Below, piece after piece: positions 18,065 through 26,846 of a stretch of DNA of 64,000 bases. Every line of letters begins with the position of its first letter. Position 1 is the stretch's first letter. Location: NCBI RefSeq assembly GCF_032335695.1, contig NZ_JACTOJ010000005.1:1-64000 (forward strand). The letters run 5' to 3'. The notes below the pieces were generated by a model. The model was not told where the DNA came from, ran no database searches, and saw only the letters and a program-made list of their open reading frames with translations. Made by a program: the position numbers and the translations under genes. Origin of the DNA: JACTOJ01 sp032335695. Lineage in GTDB: Bacteria; Bacillota; Clostridia; Clostridiales; Clostridiaceae.

Positions 18065-18095
18065 AGTATCAGTTTTCATACTCATAGGAGGAATT

Positions 18096-19442
18096 ATGTT
18101 TAAAAAGATTTTGATAGCTAACAGGGGAGAAATAGCTGTAAGAATAATAAGGGCTTGCAGAGAACTTGGCATAAGGTCAGTTGCTGTTTATTCGGAAGCT
18201 GATAAACTAGCACTTCATACTCAATTAGCTGATGAAGCTGTGTGCATTGGAGCTGCAGCTTCAAAAGATAGCTATTTAAACATTCAAAATATATTGAGTG
18301 CAGCAGTACTGACAGGTTCTGAGGCTATTCATCCTGGATTTGGATTCTTATCTGAAAACAGTAAATTTGCTCGCATGTGCAAAGAATGCAATATAATATT
18401 TATTGGACCAGATGATATTAGTATTGAACTTATGGGAAATAAGTCAAAAGCTCGTGAAAATATGATAAAGGCTGGAGTACCTGTAGTACCAGGATCAGAT
18501 GGACCTATTTCTAATGAAATTGAGGCTAAGAAGGTAGCTTTAGAAATTGGCTATCCAGTCATGATAAAAGCTGCTGCTGGAGGCGGCGGCAGGGGTATAA
18601 GAATTGTTGAAAAAGAAAATGAAATTGTAGCTGCATTTAATACAGCTAAAGCAGAGGCTGTAGTATGTTTTGGAGATGGAACATTATACATGGAGAAATT
18701 CATAGAAGAACCTCATCATATAGAGTTTCAGATATTAGCAGATAATTATGGAAACATCGTACATTTGTACGATAGAGACTGCTCTATTCAACGTAGAAAT
18801 CAAAAGGTTATAGAGGAAGCACCTGCATTTATATTAACTGATAAAATGAGAAAAGAAATGGGTGATGCAGCTATAAGAGCGGCAAAATCCGTAAATTATA
18901 AGAATGCTGGAACAATTGAATTTTTGGTAGATAAGCATAATAAATTTTATTTCATGGAAATGAATACAAGAATTCAAGTAGAGCATCCAATAACTGAATT
19001 GATTACAGGAATTGACTTGGTAAAAGAACAAATTAAGATTGCTAGTGGTGAGAAATTAGCTTTTGCTCAAGAGAATATTCATATAAAAGGTCATGCTATT
19101 GAATGCAGAATAAACGCAGAAAATCCAAAAGAAGATTTTAAACCTTCTCCAGGAAGAATTAAGGAACTAAATATACCAGGCGGACCTGGAATAAGAATGG
19201 ATACATTTATATATAGTGGATATTTAGTACCACCTAATTACGACTCAATGTTAGGAAAACTTATAGCATATGGCAGTACTAGAGAAGAAGCTATTGCTAG
19301 AATGAAAAGAGCATTATATGAGCTGGTTATAGATGGACCTTCAAATAATATCGATTTCCAATATGATATAATATCTGATGAAGACTTCATAAAAGGAAAT
19401 TATAATACATCATTTTTAAAAAGTAAGTTGGTGAATGATTGA
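18096..19442 (+). CDS. accC: Biotin carboxylase subunit of acetyl-CoA carboxylase
   Basis: ATP-dependent carboxylation of biotin on AccB. The 448-residue ATP-grasp protein begins with KILIANRGEIAVRIIRACRE and has the glycine-rich loop AAGGGGRGIR, EFQILAD, and MEMNTRIQVEHPITE in the catalytic core. AGGAGG precedes the ATG. The TGA stop overlaps the accD ATG (TGATG), so the two are translationally coupled. Confidence 0.96.
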   Translation: MFKKILIANRGEIAVRIIRACRELGIRSVAVYSEADKLALHTQLADEAVCIGAAASKDSYLNIQNILSAAVLTGSEAIHPGFGFLSENSKFARMCKECNIIFIGPDDISIELMGNKSKARENMIKAGVPVVPGSDGPISNEIEAKKVALEIGYPVMIKAAAGGGGRGIRIVEKENEIVAAFNTAKAEAVVCFGDGTLYMEKFIEEPHHIEFQILADNYGNIVHLYDRDCSIQRRNQKVIEEAPAFILTDKMRKEMGDAAIRAAKSVNYKNAGTIEFLVDKHNKFYFMEMNTRIQVEHPITELITGIDLVKEQIKIASGEKLAFAQENIHIKGHAIECRINAENPKEDFKPSPGRIKELNIPGGPGIRMDTFIYSGYLVPPNYDSMLGKLIAYGSTREEAIARMKRALYELVIDGPSNNIDFQYDIISDEDFIKGNYNTSFLKSKLVND

Positions 19443-20311
19443 TGTTAAAAGATTTATTTAAGAAGAGAAAATATATAACTGTAAGTTCCGTTGACCTTGA
19501 TGAGATTAAAAATGAACATAAGCCAATAATTCCGGATGGAATGTGGCAAAAATGTGATAACTGCGGCAAAATAATTTATAAAGATGATTTAGAAGATAAT
19601 TTAAAGGTATGTACTAATTGTAATCATCATCTTAGATTAAATGCATATGAAAGAATAAACATAACTGTAGATAAAGACTCTTTTGTAGAGTTGAATAAAG
19701 ATATTATTAGCAAGAATCCTCTTGATTTTTCTGGCTATGAAAAAAAACTAAAGAACTTAGAGAATAGTACTGGATTAAAAGAAGCTGTGGTTACTGGTAC
19801 TGCTAAAATGCAAGGAATGGATATAGTATTATGTATAATGGATAGCAGCTTTATGATGGGGAGTATGGGGGCTGCCGTAGGAGAGAAAATAACTCTTGCT
19901 GTGGAATATGCAACAGAAAAAAAGCTTCCTGTTATTATATTCACAGCTTCAGGCGGTGCTAGAATGCAGGAAGGTATTTTTTCTCTTATGCAGATGGCAA
20001 AAGTAAGTGCGGCATTAGCAAAGCATGGAGAAGCGGGACTTCCCTACATAACTGTTATTACTGATCCAACTACTGGTGGTGTAACAGCAAGTTTTGCAAT
20101 GCAGGGAGATATTATATTGTCTGAGCCAAAAGCACTTATAGGTTTTGCAGGAAAGAGAGTAATTAAAAATACAGTAAAAACAGAACTTCCAGAAGGCTTT
20201 CAAAGCGCTGAGTTTATGCTTGAAAAAGGTTTTATTGATGAAATAGTGAATAGAAAAGACTTAAGAGGCATGTTAATAAAGCTTTTGATGCTTCATAAGG
20301 AGATGAAATAA
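19442..20311 (+). CDS. accD: Acetyl-CoA carboxylase carboxyltransferase beta subunit
   Basis: With AccA, moves the carboxyl group from biotin to acetyl-CoA. A four-cysteine zinc ribbon (CDNCGK then CTNCNHH, about residues 38-62) precedes a crotonase-fold domain with FTASGGARMQEG and TTGGVTASFA. I choose ATG 19442, which overlaps the accC stop by one base; a TTG one codon upstream is the alternative. The TAA stop overlaps the accA ATG. Confidence 0.96.
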   Translation: MLKDLFKKRKYITVSSVDLDEIKNEHKPIIPDGMWQKCDNCGKIIYKDDLEDNLKVCTNCNHHLRLNAYERINITVDKDSFVELNKDIISKNPLDFSGYEKKLKNLENSTGLKEAVVTGTAKMQGMDIVLCIMDSSFMMGSMGAAVGEKITLAVEYATEKKLPVIIFTASGGARMQEGIFSLMQMAKVSAALAKHGEAGLPYITVITDPTTGGVTASFAMQGDIILSEPKALIGFAGKRVIKNTVKTELPEGFQSAEFMLEKGFIDEIVNRKDLRGMLIKLLMLHKEMK

Positions 20312-21117
20312 TGGCACAAATAGACAATAAAAAACGAGCATGGAATAAGGTGAGTTTAGCAAGATCCATTGACAGAGCTACAGCCAAGGCGTATATATAT
20401 AGCATTTTTACTGATTTTATAGAACTTCATGGAGATAGATGCTTTGGTGATGATAGTTCCATTATTGGAGGAATAGGGTTATTAGGAGATATTCCTGTTA
20501 CAGTGATTGGTATTGAAAAGGGAGAAAACACTAAAGAAAAACTTGAAAGAAATTTTGGCTGTCCTAATCCAGAAGGATATAGAAAATCTCTAAGATTAAT
20601 GAAACAAGCTGAAAAATTTAAAAGACCTATAGTATGTATTGTGGACACGCAAGGTGCCCATCCTGGTATAGGAGCAGAAGAGAGAGGACAAGGGGAAGCT
20701 ATTGCTAGTAACCTGATTTCAATGATTAACCTTAAGGTGCCAATAATATCTATAATAATAGGTGAAGGCGGAAGTGGTGGTGCTTTAGCTCTTGCAGTAG
20801 GAGATAGAGTGTGGATGATGGAAAATGCAATATATTCTATTCTTTCACCAGAAGGATTTGCTAGTATTTTGTGGAAGGACGCATCTAGGGCAGAGGAAGC
20901 AGCTGATGTAATGAAAATAACCGCAGAAGAATTGTTTAGATTTGGAATAATAGATAAAATTATAAATGAACCATCTGGTGGAATTAAAAAAGATTCCTAT
21001 AAAGTAATGCAGTTGATTAAAGATACTTTAATAGAAGAAGTAAAAGAAATTGAATTCTTAAACACTGATGAATTACTTAAAAAAAGGTATGAAAAGTTTA
21101 GAAAGATAGGAATATAA
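20311..21117 (+). CDS. accA: Acetyl-CoA carboxylase carboxyltransferase alpha subunit
   Basis: Partner of AccD. The 268-residue crotonase-fold protein has FIELHGDR, DTQGAHPGIGAEERGQGEAIA and IGEGGSGGALALAVGD, the oxyanion and acyl-CoA sites of the family. It is shorter than the E. coli enzyme (319), missing part of the N-terminal extension, as is usual in Firmicutes fab operons. Last gene of the operon; a terminator follows. Confidence 0.96.
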   Translation: MAQIDNKKRAWNKVSLARSIDRATAKAYIYSIFTDFIELHGDRCFGDDSSIIGGIGLLGDIPVTVIGIEKGENTKEKLERNFGCPNPEGYRKSLRLMKQAEKFKRPIVCIVDTQGAHPGIGAEERGQGEAIASNLISMINLKVPIISIIIGEGGSGGALALAVGDRVWMMENAIYSILSPEGFASILWKDASRAEEAADVMKITAEELFRFGIIDKIINEPSGGIKKDSYKVMQLIKDTLIEEVKEIEFLNTDELLKKRYEKFRKIGI

Positions 21118-21150
21118 CTGAATAATCTTGCATAATAGCGCATAATTATA

Positions 21151-21179
21151 AAAAAACTTCGTGCAAAGCGAGGTTTTTT
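21151..21179 (+). terminator. Intrinsic terminator of the fab operon
   Basis: AACTTCG (21155-21161) pairs with CGAGGTT (21169-21175, one G-U), followed by TTTTTG. An A-run before the stem may also serve the opposite strand. Confidence 0.8.
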
Positions 21180-21238
21180 GTTATATAATAAATGTATAAA
21201 TAAACGTATATTTGTATAATGCAAGAGGGGGAAATTCT

Positions 21239-22222
21239 ATGCCAGTAAACTTACATGGTAAAAGCTTTATTAGCTTACTAGATTTTAGTTCTGAGGAAAT
21301 TAGATATTTATTAGATTTGGGTCATTCTTTAAAAAATAAAAAGAGAAGTGGAATAAGAGAAAAACTTTTAGAGGGCAAAAATATAGTCTTGTTATTTGAA
21401 AAAACATCTACTCGTACAAGATGCTCTTTTGAAATTGCAGCTTATGACGAAGGAGCTAATGTAACATATTTAAATAATTCTCAAATGGGAAAAAAGGAAT
21501 CCGTTGAAGACACGGCAAAAGTTTTAGGAAGATTTTATGATGGTATAGAATTTAGAGGTTATGATCATGAGATTGTGGAGACATTAGCAAAATATTCAGG
21601 AGTTCCAGTATGGAATGGATTAACTGACGACGATCATCCTACTCAAGTTTTAGCTGATTTTATGACAATGGAGGAACACTTAAAAAAACCTCTTAATAGG
21701 GTTAAGCTAGTATTTATAGGGGATGGAAGAAACAATATGTCTAATGCCTTAATGTATGGATGCGCTAAAATGGGGATGACCTATGTTATTTATGCACCTG
21801 AAGAACTTTGGCCTCAAGATGAAATATTAAAAAAAGCAAAAGAAGAAAGTGATAAAAATGGAGGTAAAATCATAGTTTCAAGCAATATAGAAGATATTAA
21901 AGGTGCGGATGCTATATATACAGATATATGGGCATCCATGGGAGAAGAAGATAAAATTGAAGAAAGAGTTGCTTTGTTGAAATCTTATAAAGTTACTATG
22001 GATATGCTTAAATATACAGAAAACCCTGAGATTATATTTATGCATTGCTTACCTTCTTATCATGATTTCTCTACGGAAATGGCTAAAAAGTGCCTAGAAG
22101 AAAAAAATATAGATATCAGAGAGGTTTCAGATGAGGTGTTTAGAAGCAGGCATTCTGTGGTATTTGACGAAGCTGAAAACAGATTGCATTCAATAAAAGC
22201 TATAGTTGTAGCTACATTATAA
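21239..22222 (+). CDS. argF: Ornithine carbamoyltransferase
   Basis: Makes citrulline from ornithine and carbamoyl phosphate. The 327-residue protein has the carbamoyl-phosphate motif STRTRCSFE, DDHPTQVLADFMT, and the ornithine-side motif HCLP followed by SYHD near residue 268. AGAGGGGGAAA precedes ATG 21239; a longer in-frame start at 21212 lacks a ribosome site. It is a single-gene unit, away from other arg genes, so it could be anabolic ArgF or catabolic ArcB; the lack of arcA/arcC neighbours favours ArgF. The A/T-rich upstream region (21190-21222) has TGTATAAATA-like halves that could be an ArgR box. Confidence 0.9.
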   Translation: MPVNLHGKSFISLLDFSSEEIRYLLDLGHSLKNKKRSGIREKLLEGKNIVLLFEKTSTRTRCSFEIAAYDEGANVTYLNNSQMGKKESVEDTAKVLGRFYDGIEFRGYDHEIVETLAKYSGVPVWNGLTDDDHPTQVLADFMTMEEHLKKPLNRVKLVFIGDGRNNMSNALMYGCAKMGMTYVIYAPEELWPQDEILKKAKEESDKNGGKIIVSSNIEDIKGADAIYTDIWASMGEEDKIEERVALLKSYKVTMDMLKYTENPEIIFMHCLPSYHDFSTEMAKKCLEEKNIDIREVSDEVFRSRHSVVFDEAENRLHSIKAIVVATL

Positions 22223-22223
22223 G

Positions 22224-22275
22224 AATTAAAAGTTGTTTCAATTTTATACTCTGAAACAACTTTTAATTTTTTATT
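22224..22275 (+). terminator. Intrinsic terminator after argF
   Basis: A perfect 17-bp stem (22224-22240 with 22252-22268) with an 11-base loop, followed by TTTTTATTT. Its symmetry would let it work in both directions, but the next gene is co-directional. Confidence 0.9.
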
Positions 22276-22328
22276 TGCTTTAATAATGATATACTTTAGT
22301 ATATATAGCTTGAAAGAGGTGCATATAC

Positions 22329-23582
22329 GTGAAACCATTAGCAGAGATTATGAGGCCGCATTTTCTTGAAGATTTTATTGGACAGAATCATATTTTAAGT
22401 AAGGATAAACCTCTTTATAATTTAATCATAAATAAAAGAACTATGAATATGATATTTTATGGTCCTCCTGGAACAGGAAAAACTTCTTTGGCTAATATTA
22501 TATCAAATTATGCAGATAGAAAATTCTATAAAATAAATGCTACTACCTCTTCCGTGAAAGAGATACAAGAGATAATAAATACTACTAATACTTTACTAGA
22601 GCATAAAGGTATAATACTTTACATAGATGAAATCCAATATTTTAATAAAAAGCAGCAGCAGTCAATTCTAGAATTTATTGAAGATGGCAGAGTTATATTA
22701 ATAGGCAGCACGACAGAAAATCCATATTTTGCTATACATAAGGCTCTTATAAGCAGATGCACTATATTTCAATTTGAGCCTTTGACCACAAATAATGTTA
22801 TAGAAGGATTAAAAAAAGTAATGAATAAGCTTATTAATGAAAATTATAATATAACGGAATATGAGGAAGGAATTAAGTATATTGCAGATATAAGTCAAGG
22901 AGATTTAAGGAAGGCATATACTATATTTGAACTTGCTGTTAATTCTCAAAGTAGAGAGAATATACGGTTAAATTTAGATTTTTTGCATAATTTAAATCAA
23001 TCTAGTCTCAGATGGGATGCTTCTACTGATGAATATTATAATGTATTAAGTGCATTTCAAAAAAGTATAAGAGGAAGCGCCCCAGATGCCGCAATTCATT
23101 ATTTATCTAGGCTTATAAAAGGCGGTAATATTGACTCTATAATAAGAAGATTAGCTGTGATAGCTGCAGAGGATATAGGACTTGCCCATCCACAGGCATT
23201 AAATATTGTAAATTCTGGAATAGAATTAGTTATTAAAGTAGGGCTGCCGGAAGCTTCGCTTATACTATCTGAACTAACTATATATCTAGCTACATTACCC
23301 AAATCAAATAGCTCTATGATAGCTATAAGTCAAGCAATGGGAGATATAGATAAAATTAATATAGGAGATGTTCCTATGCATCTTAAAGATGCCCATTATC
23401 AAGGAGCAAATAGTCTAGGGGTTAAGGGGTACATATATCCACATGATTACAATAATCATTATGTGAAGCAGCAATATATGCCTAAAAATTTAGAAACAAA
23501 AAAATATTATGTGCCACAGCAAAATAAATATGAAACTAGCATAAAAGCATTTTGGGATAAAATAAAGAATGAAAATTTATAA
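22329..23582 (+). CDS. rarA: Replication-associated recombination ATPase RarA/MgsA
   Basis: A clamp-loader-like AAA+ ATPase that acts at stalled replication forks. The 417-residue protein has RPHFLEDFIGQNHIL, Walker A GPPGTGKTS near residue 45, Walker B ILYIDEIQYF, sensor GSTTENPYF, and the C-terminal tetramer domain with IIRRLAVIAAEDIGLAHPQA and MPLHL-like MHLKDAHYQGA. Starts with GTG behind AGAGGTG. GlcT follows after 32 bases, probably without functional link. Confidence 0.92.
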   Translation: MKPLAEIMRPHFLEDFIGQNHILSKDKPLYNLIINKRTMNMIFYGPPGTGKTSLANIISNYADRKFYKINATTSSVKEIQEIINTTNTLLEHKGIILYIDEIQYFNKKQQQSILEFIEDGRVILIGSTTENPYFAIHKALISRCTIFQFEPLTTNNVIEGLKKVMNKLINENYNITEYEEGIKYIADISQGDLRKAYTIFELAVNSQSRENIRLNLDFLHNLNQSSLRWDASTDEYYNVLSAFQKSIRGSAPDAAIHYLSRLIKGGNIDSIIRRLAVIAAEDIGLAHPQALNIVNSGIELVIKVGLPEASLILSELTIYLATLPKSNSSMIAISQAMGDIDKINIGDVPMHLKDAHYQGANSLGVKGYIYPHDYNNHYVKQQYMPKNLETKKYYVPQQNKYETSIKAFWDKIKNENL

Positions 23583-23614
23583 ATTTAATGAACGCAAGTT
23601 TATTAGGGGGAATC

Positions 23615-24439
23615 ATGAAACAATATATAATAAGTAAAGTATTAAACAACAATGTAGTAGTAGCTGAAGAAAATAAAGAGAATTTAATACTTGTTGGAAA
23701 TGGAATTGGTTTTGGCAAGAAAAAAGGTGAAAAAATACTTGAAAACCAAGTGGAAAGTATATTTATAGAAAAGTCTTCTACGCAAAAAGGGTTTGAGAGT
23801 GTTTTAAATAAGATTGATAAAGAAATTGTAGGTATATGTGAAGAAATAATATCCATGTGTGAAAGCGAATTAAATATGACTTTAAATGATACGATACATG
23901 TTTCGTTGGCAGATCATATAAATTTCGCTTTTTATAGGGTTAAAAATAATATTAAGATTGAGAACCCATTTTTAAGTGAATTAAGGATATTATATTCCAA
24001 AGAATATGAGCTGGCAGAAAAAGCTTTAGGAATGATAAATAAAAATTTTCATATTAAACTTCCAAAAGATGAAGTAGGTTTTATATGTATGCATATAAAT
24101 TCAGCGATAAGCAGAAAACCAGTAGCAGACACCTTAGCCTTTACTAAAAACATTGGTAGCATAATGGAGTTTATTTGCTTGATAATAAAAAAGGATTTAA
24201 AAAAGGATTCTTTAGCATATATGAGAACAGTAACACATATTAAATTCGTTGTGGATAGGGTTATAAATAAAAAAACTATCCATAATTATTTGCTTGACAA
24301 TATAAAAAAGGAATTATATAATGAATACGCATTAGCAATCAAGGTTGCTATAAAAATTGAAAATTTATTTTCTGTAAATGTTTGTGAAGATGAAGTTGGC
24401 TATATTGCTTTGCACCTTCAAAGACTCAAGGAAGTATAA
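23615..24439 (+). CDS. glcT: BglG-family transcription antiterminator GlcT
   Basis: Binds a ribonucleic antiterminator in nascent mRNA and prevents termination when glucose transport leaves EII dephosphorylated. The 274-residue protein has an N-terminal RNA-binding domain (SKVLNNNVVVA, GNGIGFGKKKGE) and two PTS regulation domains with conserved His in HVSLADHINFA, MHINSAI, TVTHIKFVVDR and ALHLQRLKE. TAGGGGG is well placed for ATG 23615; the longer frame from 23588 has no ribosome site. A matching antiterminator lies immediately downstream, in front of ptsG. Confidence 0.9.
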   Translation: MKQYIISKVLNNNVVVAEENKENLILVGNGIGFGKKKGEKILENQVESIFIEKSSTQKGFESVLNKIDKEIVGICEEIISMCESELNMTLNDTIHVSLADHINFAFYRVKNNIKIENPFLSELRILYSKEYELAEKALGMINKNFHIKLPKDEVGFICMHINSAISRKPVADTLAFTKNIGSIMEFICLIIKKDLKKDSLAYMRTVTHIKFVVDRVINKKTIHNYLLDNIKKELYNEYALAIKVAIKIENLFSVNVCEDEVGYIALHLQRLKEV

Positions 24440-24441
24440 GT

Positions 24442-24468
24442 GGTGTTACTATTAAATTAGGCACGAGC
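24442..24468 (+). promoter_or_regulatory. Ribonucleic antiterminator (RAT) of ptsG
   Basis: The segment reads GTGTTACT, a short A/T loop, then TAGGCACGAG. This follows the RAT pattern of Bacillus ptsG (GTGTTACTG...CAGGCATGAG). Its 3' end shares bases 24461-24468 with the 5' arm of the terminator just downstream, so the two folds exclude each other. GlcT binding would stabilise the RAT and allow ptsG transcription. Confidence 0.8.
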
Positions 24469-24530
24469 TTTAATTCGACATACTGCATTATGAGTTATGT
24501 CTGTTTAAAGTTCGTGCTTTTTGTTTTTCC
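24461..24530 (+). terminator. Conditional terminator in the ptsG leader
   Basis: GCACGAGCTTTAA (24461-24473) pairs with TTAAAGTTCGTGC (24505-24517, one G-U), with an inner GACATA/TATGTC stem (24478-24483, 24497-24502), followed by TTTTTGTTTTT. It overlaps the RAT. Confidence 0.85.
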
Positions 24531-24575
24531 TAATTACTTTAATATAAATTTTCTAAAGAACGAAGGGGGATAATA

Positions 24576-26579
24576 ATGAATAAAAAGTTTTTTGCATTGC
24601 TACAAAAAATAGGTAAGTCATTGATGTTGCCTGTATCTGTGCTTCCTGCTGCAGGACTTCTTTTAAGACTTGGGCAGGCAGATTTATTAAATATGCCTTA
24701 TGTAGAAGCTGCGGGCAACGCCATATTTAACAATCTTTCTATGATATTTGCAGTAGGAGTAGCTATAGGATTTTCAGGCGGTGAAGGTGTAGCAGCTTTA
24801 GCAGCTATTGTTGGAGAATTCATACTTGAAGCAATTCAAAAAATAGCTAGTACTAATGCGGCAGCAGCATTAGCAAGCAGTACAGCTTTAAGTCATCACA
24901 TGAGTTTAGAAGCTTTCATGAAGACTCAGGAGTATAGTAATATAGTAACAAAAACAACTATAAATATGGGAGTTTTTGGTGGTATAGTTATAGGTCTTAT
25001 GGCTGGATTTTTGTATAATAAATTTCACGATATAAAGCTGCCTCAGGTATTGGGGTTTTTCGGAGGGAAAAGATTTGTACCAATAATAACCTCTATATCT
25101 GCTCTTATAGTAGCTGCAATAGGAGTGCATATCTGGCTTCCTATTCAAGGTGGAATAGACACCTTAGCTCAGGCTGCTAGTGGTTCTATATTAGGGCCTG
25201 CATTTTATGCTGCTGGTAAGAGATTGCTTATACCTATAGGGCTTCATCACATATACTATCCGGTTTTCTTATATCAATTTGGACATTATGTTTCAAATGG
25301 AGTAACTTATATGGGAGATTCTACTAGATATTTCCATGGAGACCCTAATGCCGGCATATTTATGGCATCTGAATTTCCAATATTGATGTTTGGTCTTCCT
25401 GGTGCAGCAATTGCTATGATTTTGGCAGCTAAAAAAGATAAGAGAAAAGAAATGGCTGGTATGATGGTATCTGCTGCTTTCGTTGCTTTTGTTACAGGTA
25501 TTACAGAGCCTATAGAATATTCTTTCATATTTGTTGCACCATTATTATTTGTATTTCACGTTTTTGCTGCTTTTACTTCTGGAATAATAACTAGTCTTTT
25601 GCATATAAGATTAGGATATACTTTCTCGGCTTCTTTTATAGATTATATATTAGGATTTAAATATTCAGGTAATGCTTGGCTGATATGGCCAGTAGGTATT
25701 GCATATTTCGCTTTATACTTTGCAGTATTTTATTTTTCAATAAAAGCATTTAATATAAAAACCCCTGGCAGAGAAGATGATGAAGAGCAGAAAGTAGAGC
25801 GCATTAATGTAAAAGGAATGGCTAAAGCATCTAAGGTGTTAACAGCAATTGGTGGAAAAGATAACATAAATGTATTAGATGCATGCATTACAAGGTTAAG
25901 ACTTACATTAAATGATCCATCAGCAGTAGACGAAAAAACATTAAAAGCATTAGGTGCAGCTGGAGTTATGACAGCGGGGGATAGTGTACAAGTAGTTTTC
26001 GGTACTGAAGCAGAGAGAATAAAGGACGATATAAAAAAAATAATTGCTAACGGTGGAGTATTTGAGGAAGAGGCTTCTGCAGAAAGTAATGAAGAAGAAG
26101 CAGCAAAGCCTGAGCTAAAAGGTGATATAGATATTTATAGTCCTTTAAGTGGTGAAATAGTTGGACTAGAAGAAGTTCCAGATGCAGTTTTTTCCCAAAA
26201 AACTTTAGGTGATGGATTTGCCGTGAAACCTTCTGGAAATGAAATTTATGCACCAGCAGATGGTGAAATATCAGTAATATTCCCAACAAAACATGCTATA
26301 GCATTAACAACAGATAATGGGTTAGAGCTTCTTGTTCATATAGGAATTGATACAGTTGAATTAAATGGAGAAGGATTTACTGCTCATGTTAATCAAGGTG
26401 ATAAAGTTAAACAAGGAGATCTATTAATAACAATAGATTCAAAATTTATAGAAGAAAAAGGGAAGAGTTTAATTACTCCAGTAGTTATAACTAATATGTA
26501 TGCTGTAGAAAATGTTGAAGTAGCATTTGGAACAGCAAATCATGGAGAAAAAGTAGCTACAGTTACACCTAATGATTAA
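24576..26579 (+). CDS. ptsG: PTS glucose transporter, EIICBA
   Basis: Imports and phosphorylates glucose. The 667-residue protein joins three domains: membrane EIIC (about 1-400; starts with QKIGKSLMLPVSVLPAAGLLL, contains GITEPIEYSFIF), EIIB with phospho-Cys437 in DACITRLRL, and EIIA with phospho-His588 in LLVHIGIDTVEL. The order C-B-A and EIIA at the C-terminus match the B. subtilis glucose enzyme. A GlcT-type RAT/terminator lies in its leader, which supports glucose specificity, although N-acetylglucosamine enzymes share the architecture. Confidence 0.92.
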   Translation: MNKKFFALLQKIGKSLMLPVSVLPAAGLLLRLGQADLLNMPYVEAAGNAIFNNLSMIFAVGVAIGFSGGEGVAALAAIVGEFILEAIQKIASTNAAAALASSTALSHHMSLEAFMKTQEYSNIVTKTTINMGVFGGIVIGLMAGFLYNKFHDIKLPQVLGFFGGKRFVPIITSISALIVAAIGVHIWLPIQGGIDTLAQAASGSILGPAFYAAGKRLLIPIGLHHIYYPVFLYQFGHYVSNGVTYMGDSTRYFHGDPNAGIFMASEFPILMFGLPGAAIAMILAAKKDKRKEMAGMMVSAAFVAFVTGITEPIEYSFIFVAPLLFVFHVFAAFTSGIITSLLHIRLGYTFSASFIDYILGFKYSGNAWLIWPVGIAYFALYFAVFYFSIKAFNIKTPGREDDEEQKVERINVKGMAKASKVLTAIGGKDNINVLDACITRLRLTLNDPSAVDEKTLKALGAAGVMTAGDSVQVVFGTEAERIKDDIKKIIANGGVFEEEASAESNEEEAAKPELKGDIDIYSPLSGEIVGLEEVPDAVFSQKTLGDGFAVKPSGNEIYAPADGEISVIFPTKHAIALTTDNGLELLVHIGIDTVELNGEGFTAHVNQGDKVKQGDLLITIDSKFIEEKGKSLITPVVITNMYAVENVEVAFGTANHGEKVATVTPND

Positions 26580-26600
26580 TAGTTATTTATATAGCTTTCT

Positions 26601-26630
26601 AAAAGAGGTCTTTGGCCTCTTTTTGTTTTT
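26601..26630 (+). terminator. Intrinsic terminator after ptsG
   Basis: AAAAGAGG (26601-26608) pairs with CCTCTTTT (26616-26623), followed by TGTTTTT. Confidence 0.88.
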
Positions 26631-26750
26631 GACTGTAAAGGATTTGGCTAATGAAAGACAAAAAGTGATATAATATATAGATGATGTTATAAATTTAAAT
26701 AATTAATATATTTTTATAGACTAAATAATCGGTATATGATATAGTACAAG

Positions 26751-26821
26751 TGTGTTAAAAAAATAACACAGATGCCTTAACTACTACTTTTAAACTATAA
26801 AATTTATATAACAGTTTAAAA
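26751..26821 (+). other. Leader region of the OPT transporter with two inverted repeats
   Basis: TGTGTTA/TAACACA (26751-26757, 26764-26770) and TTTTAAACT/AGTTTAAAA (26788-26796, 26813-26821) both precede the OPT gene. Neither has a U-tract. They could be operators or leader hairpins; I recognise no riboswitch class. Confidence 0.4.
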
Positions 26822-26846
26822 AGCAATTTTAACAGGAGTGAGTTTT

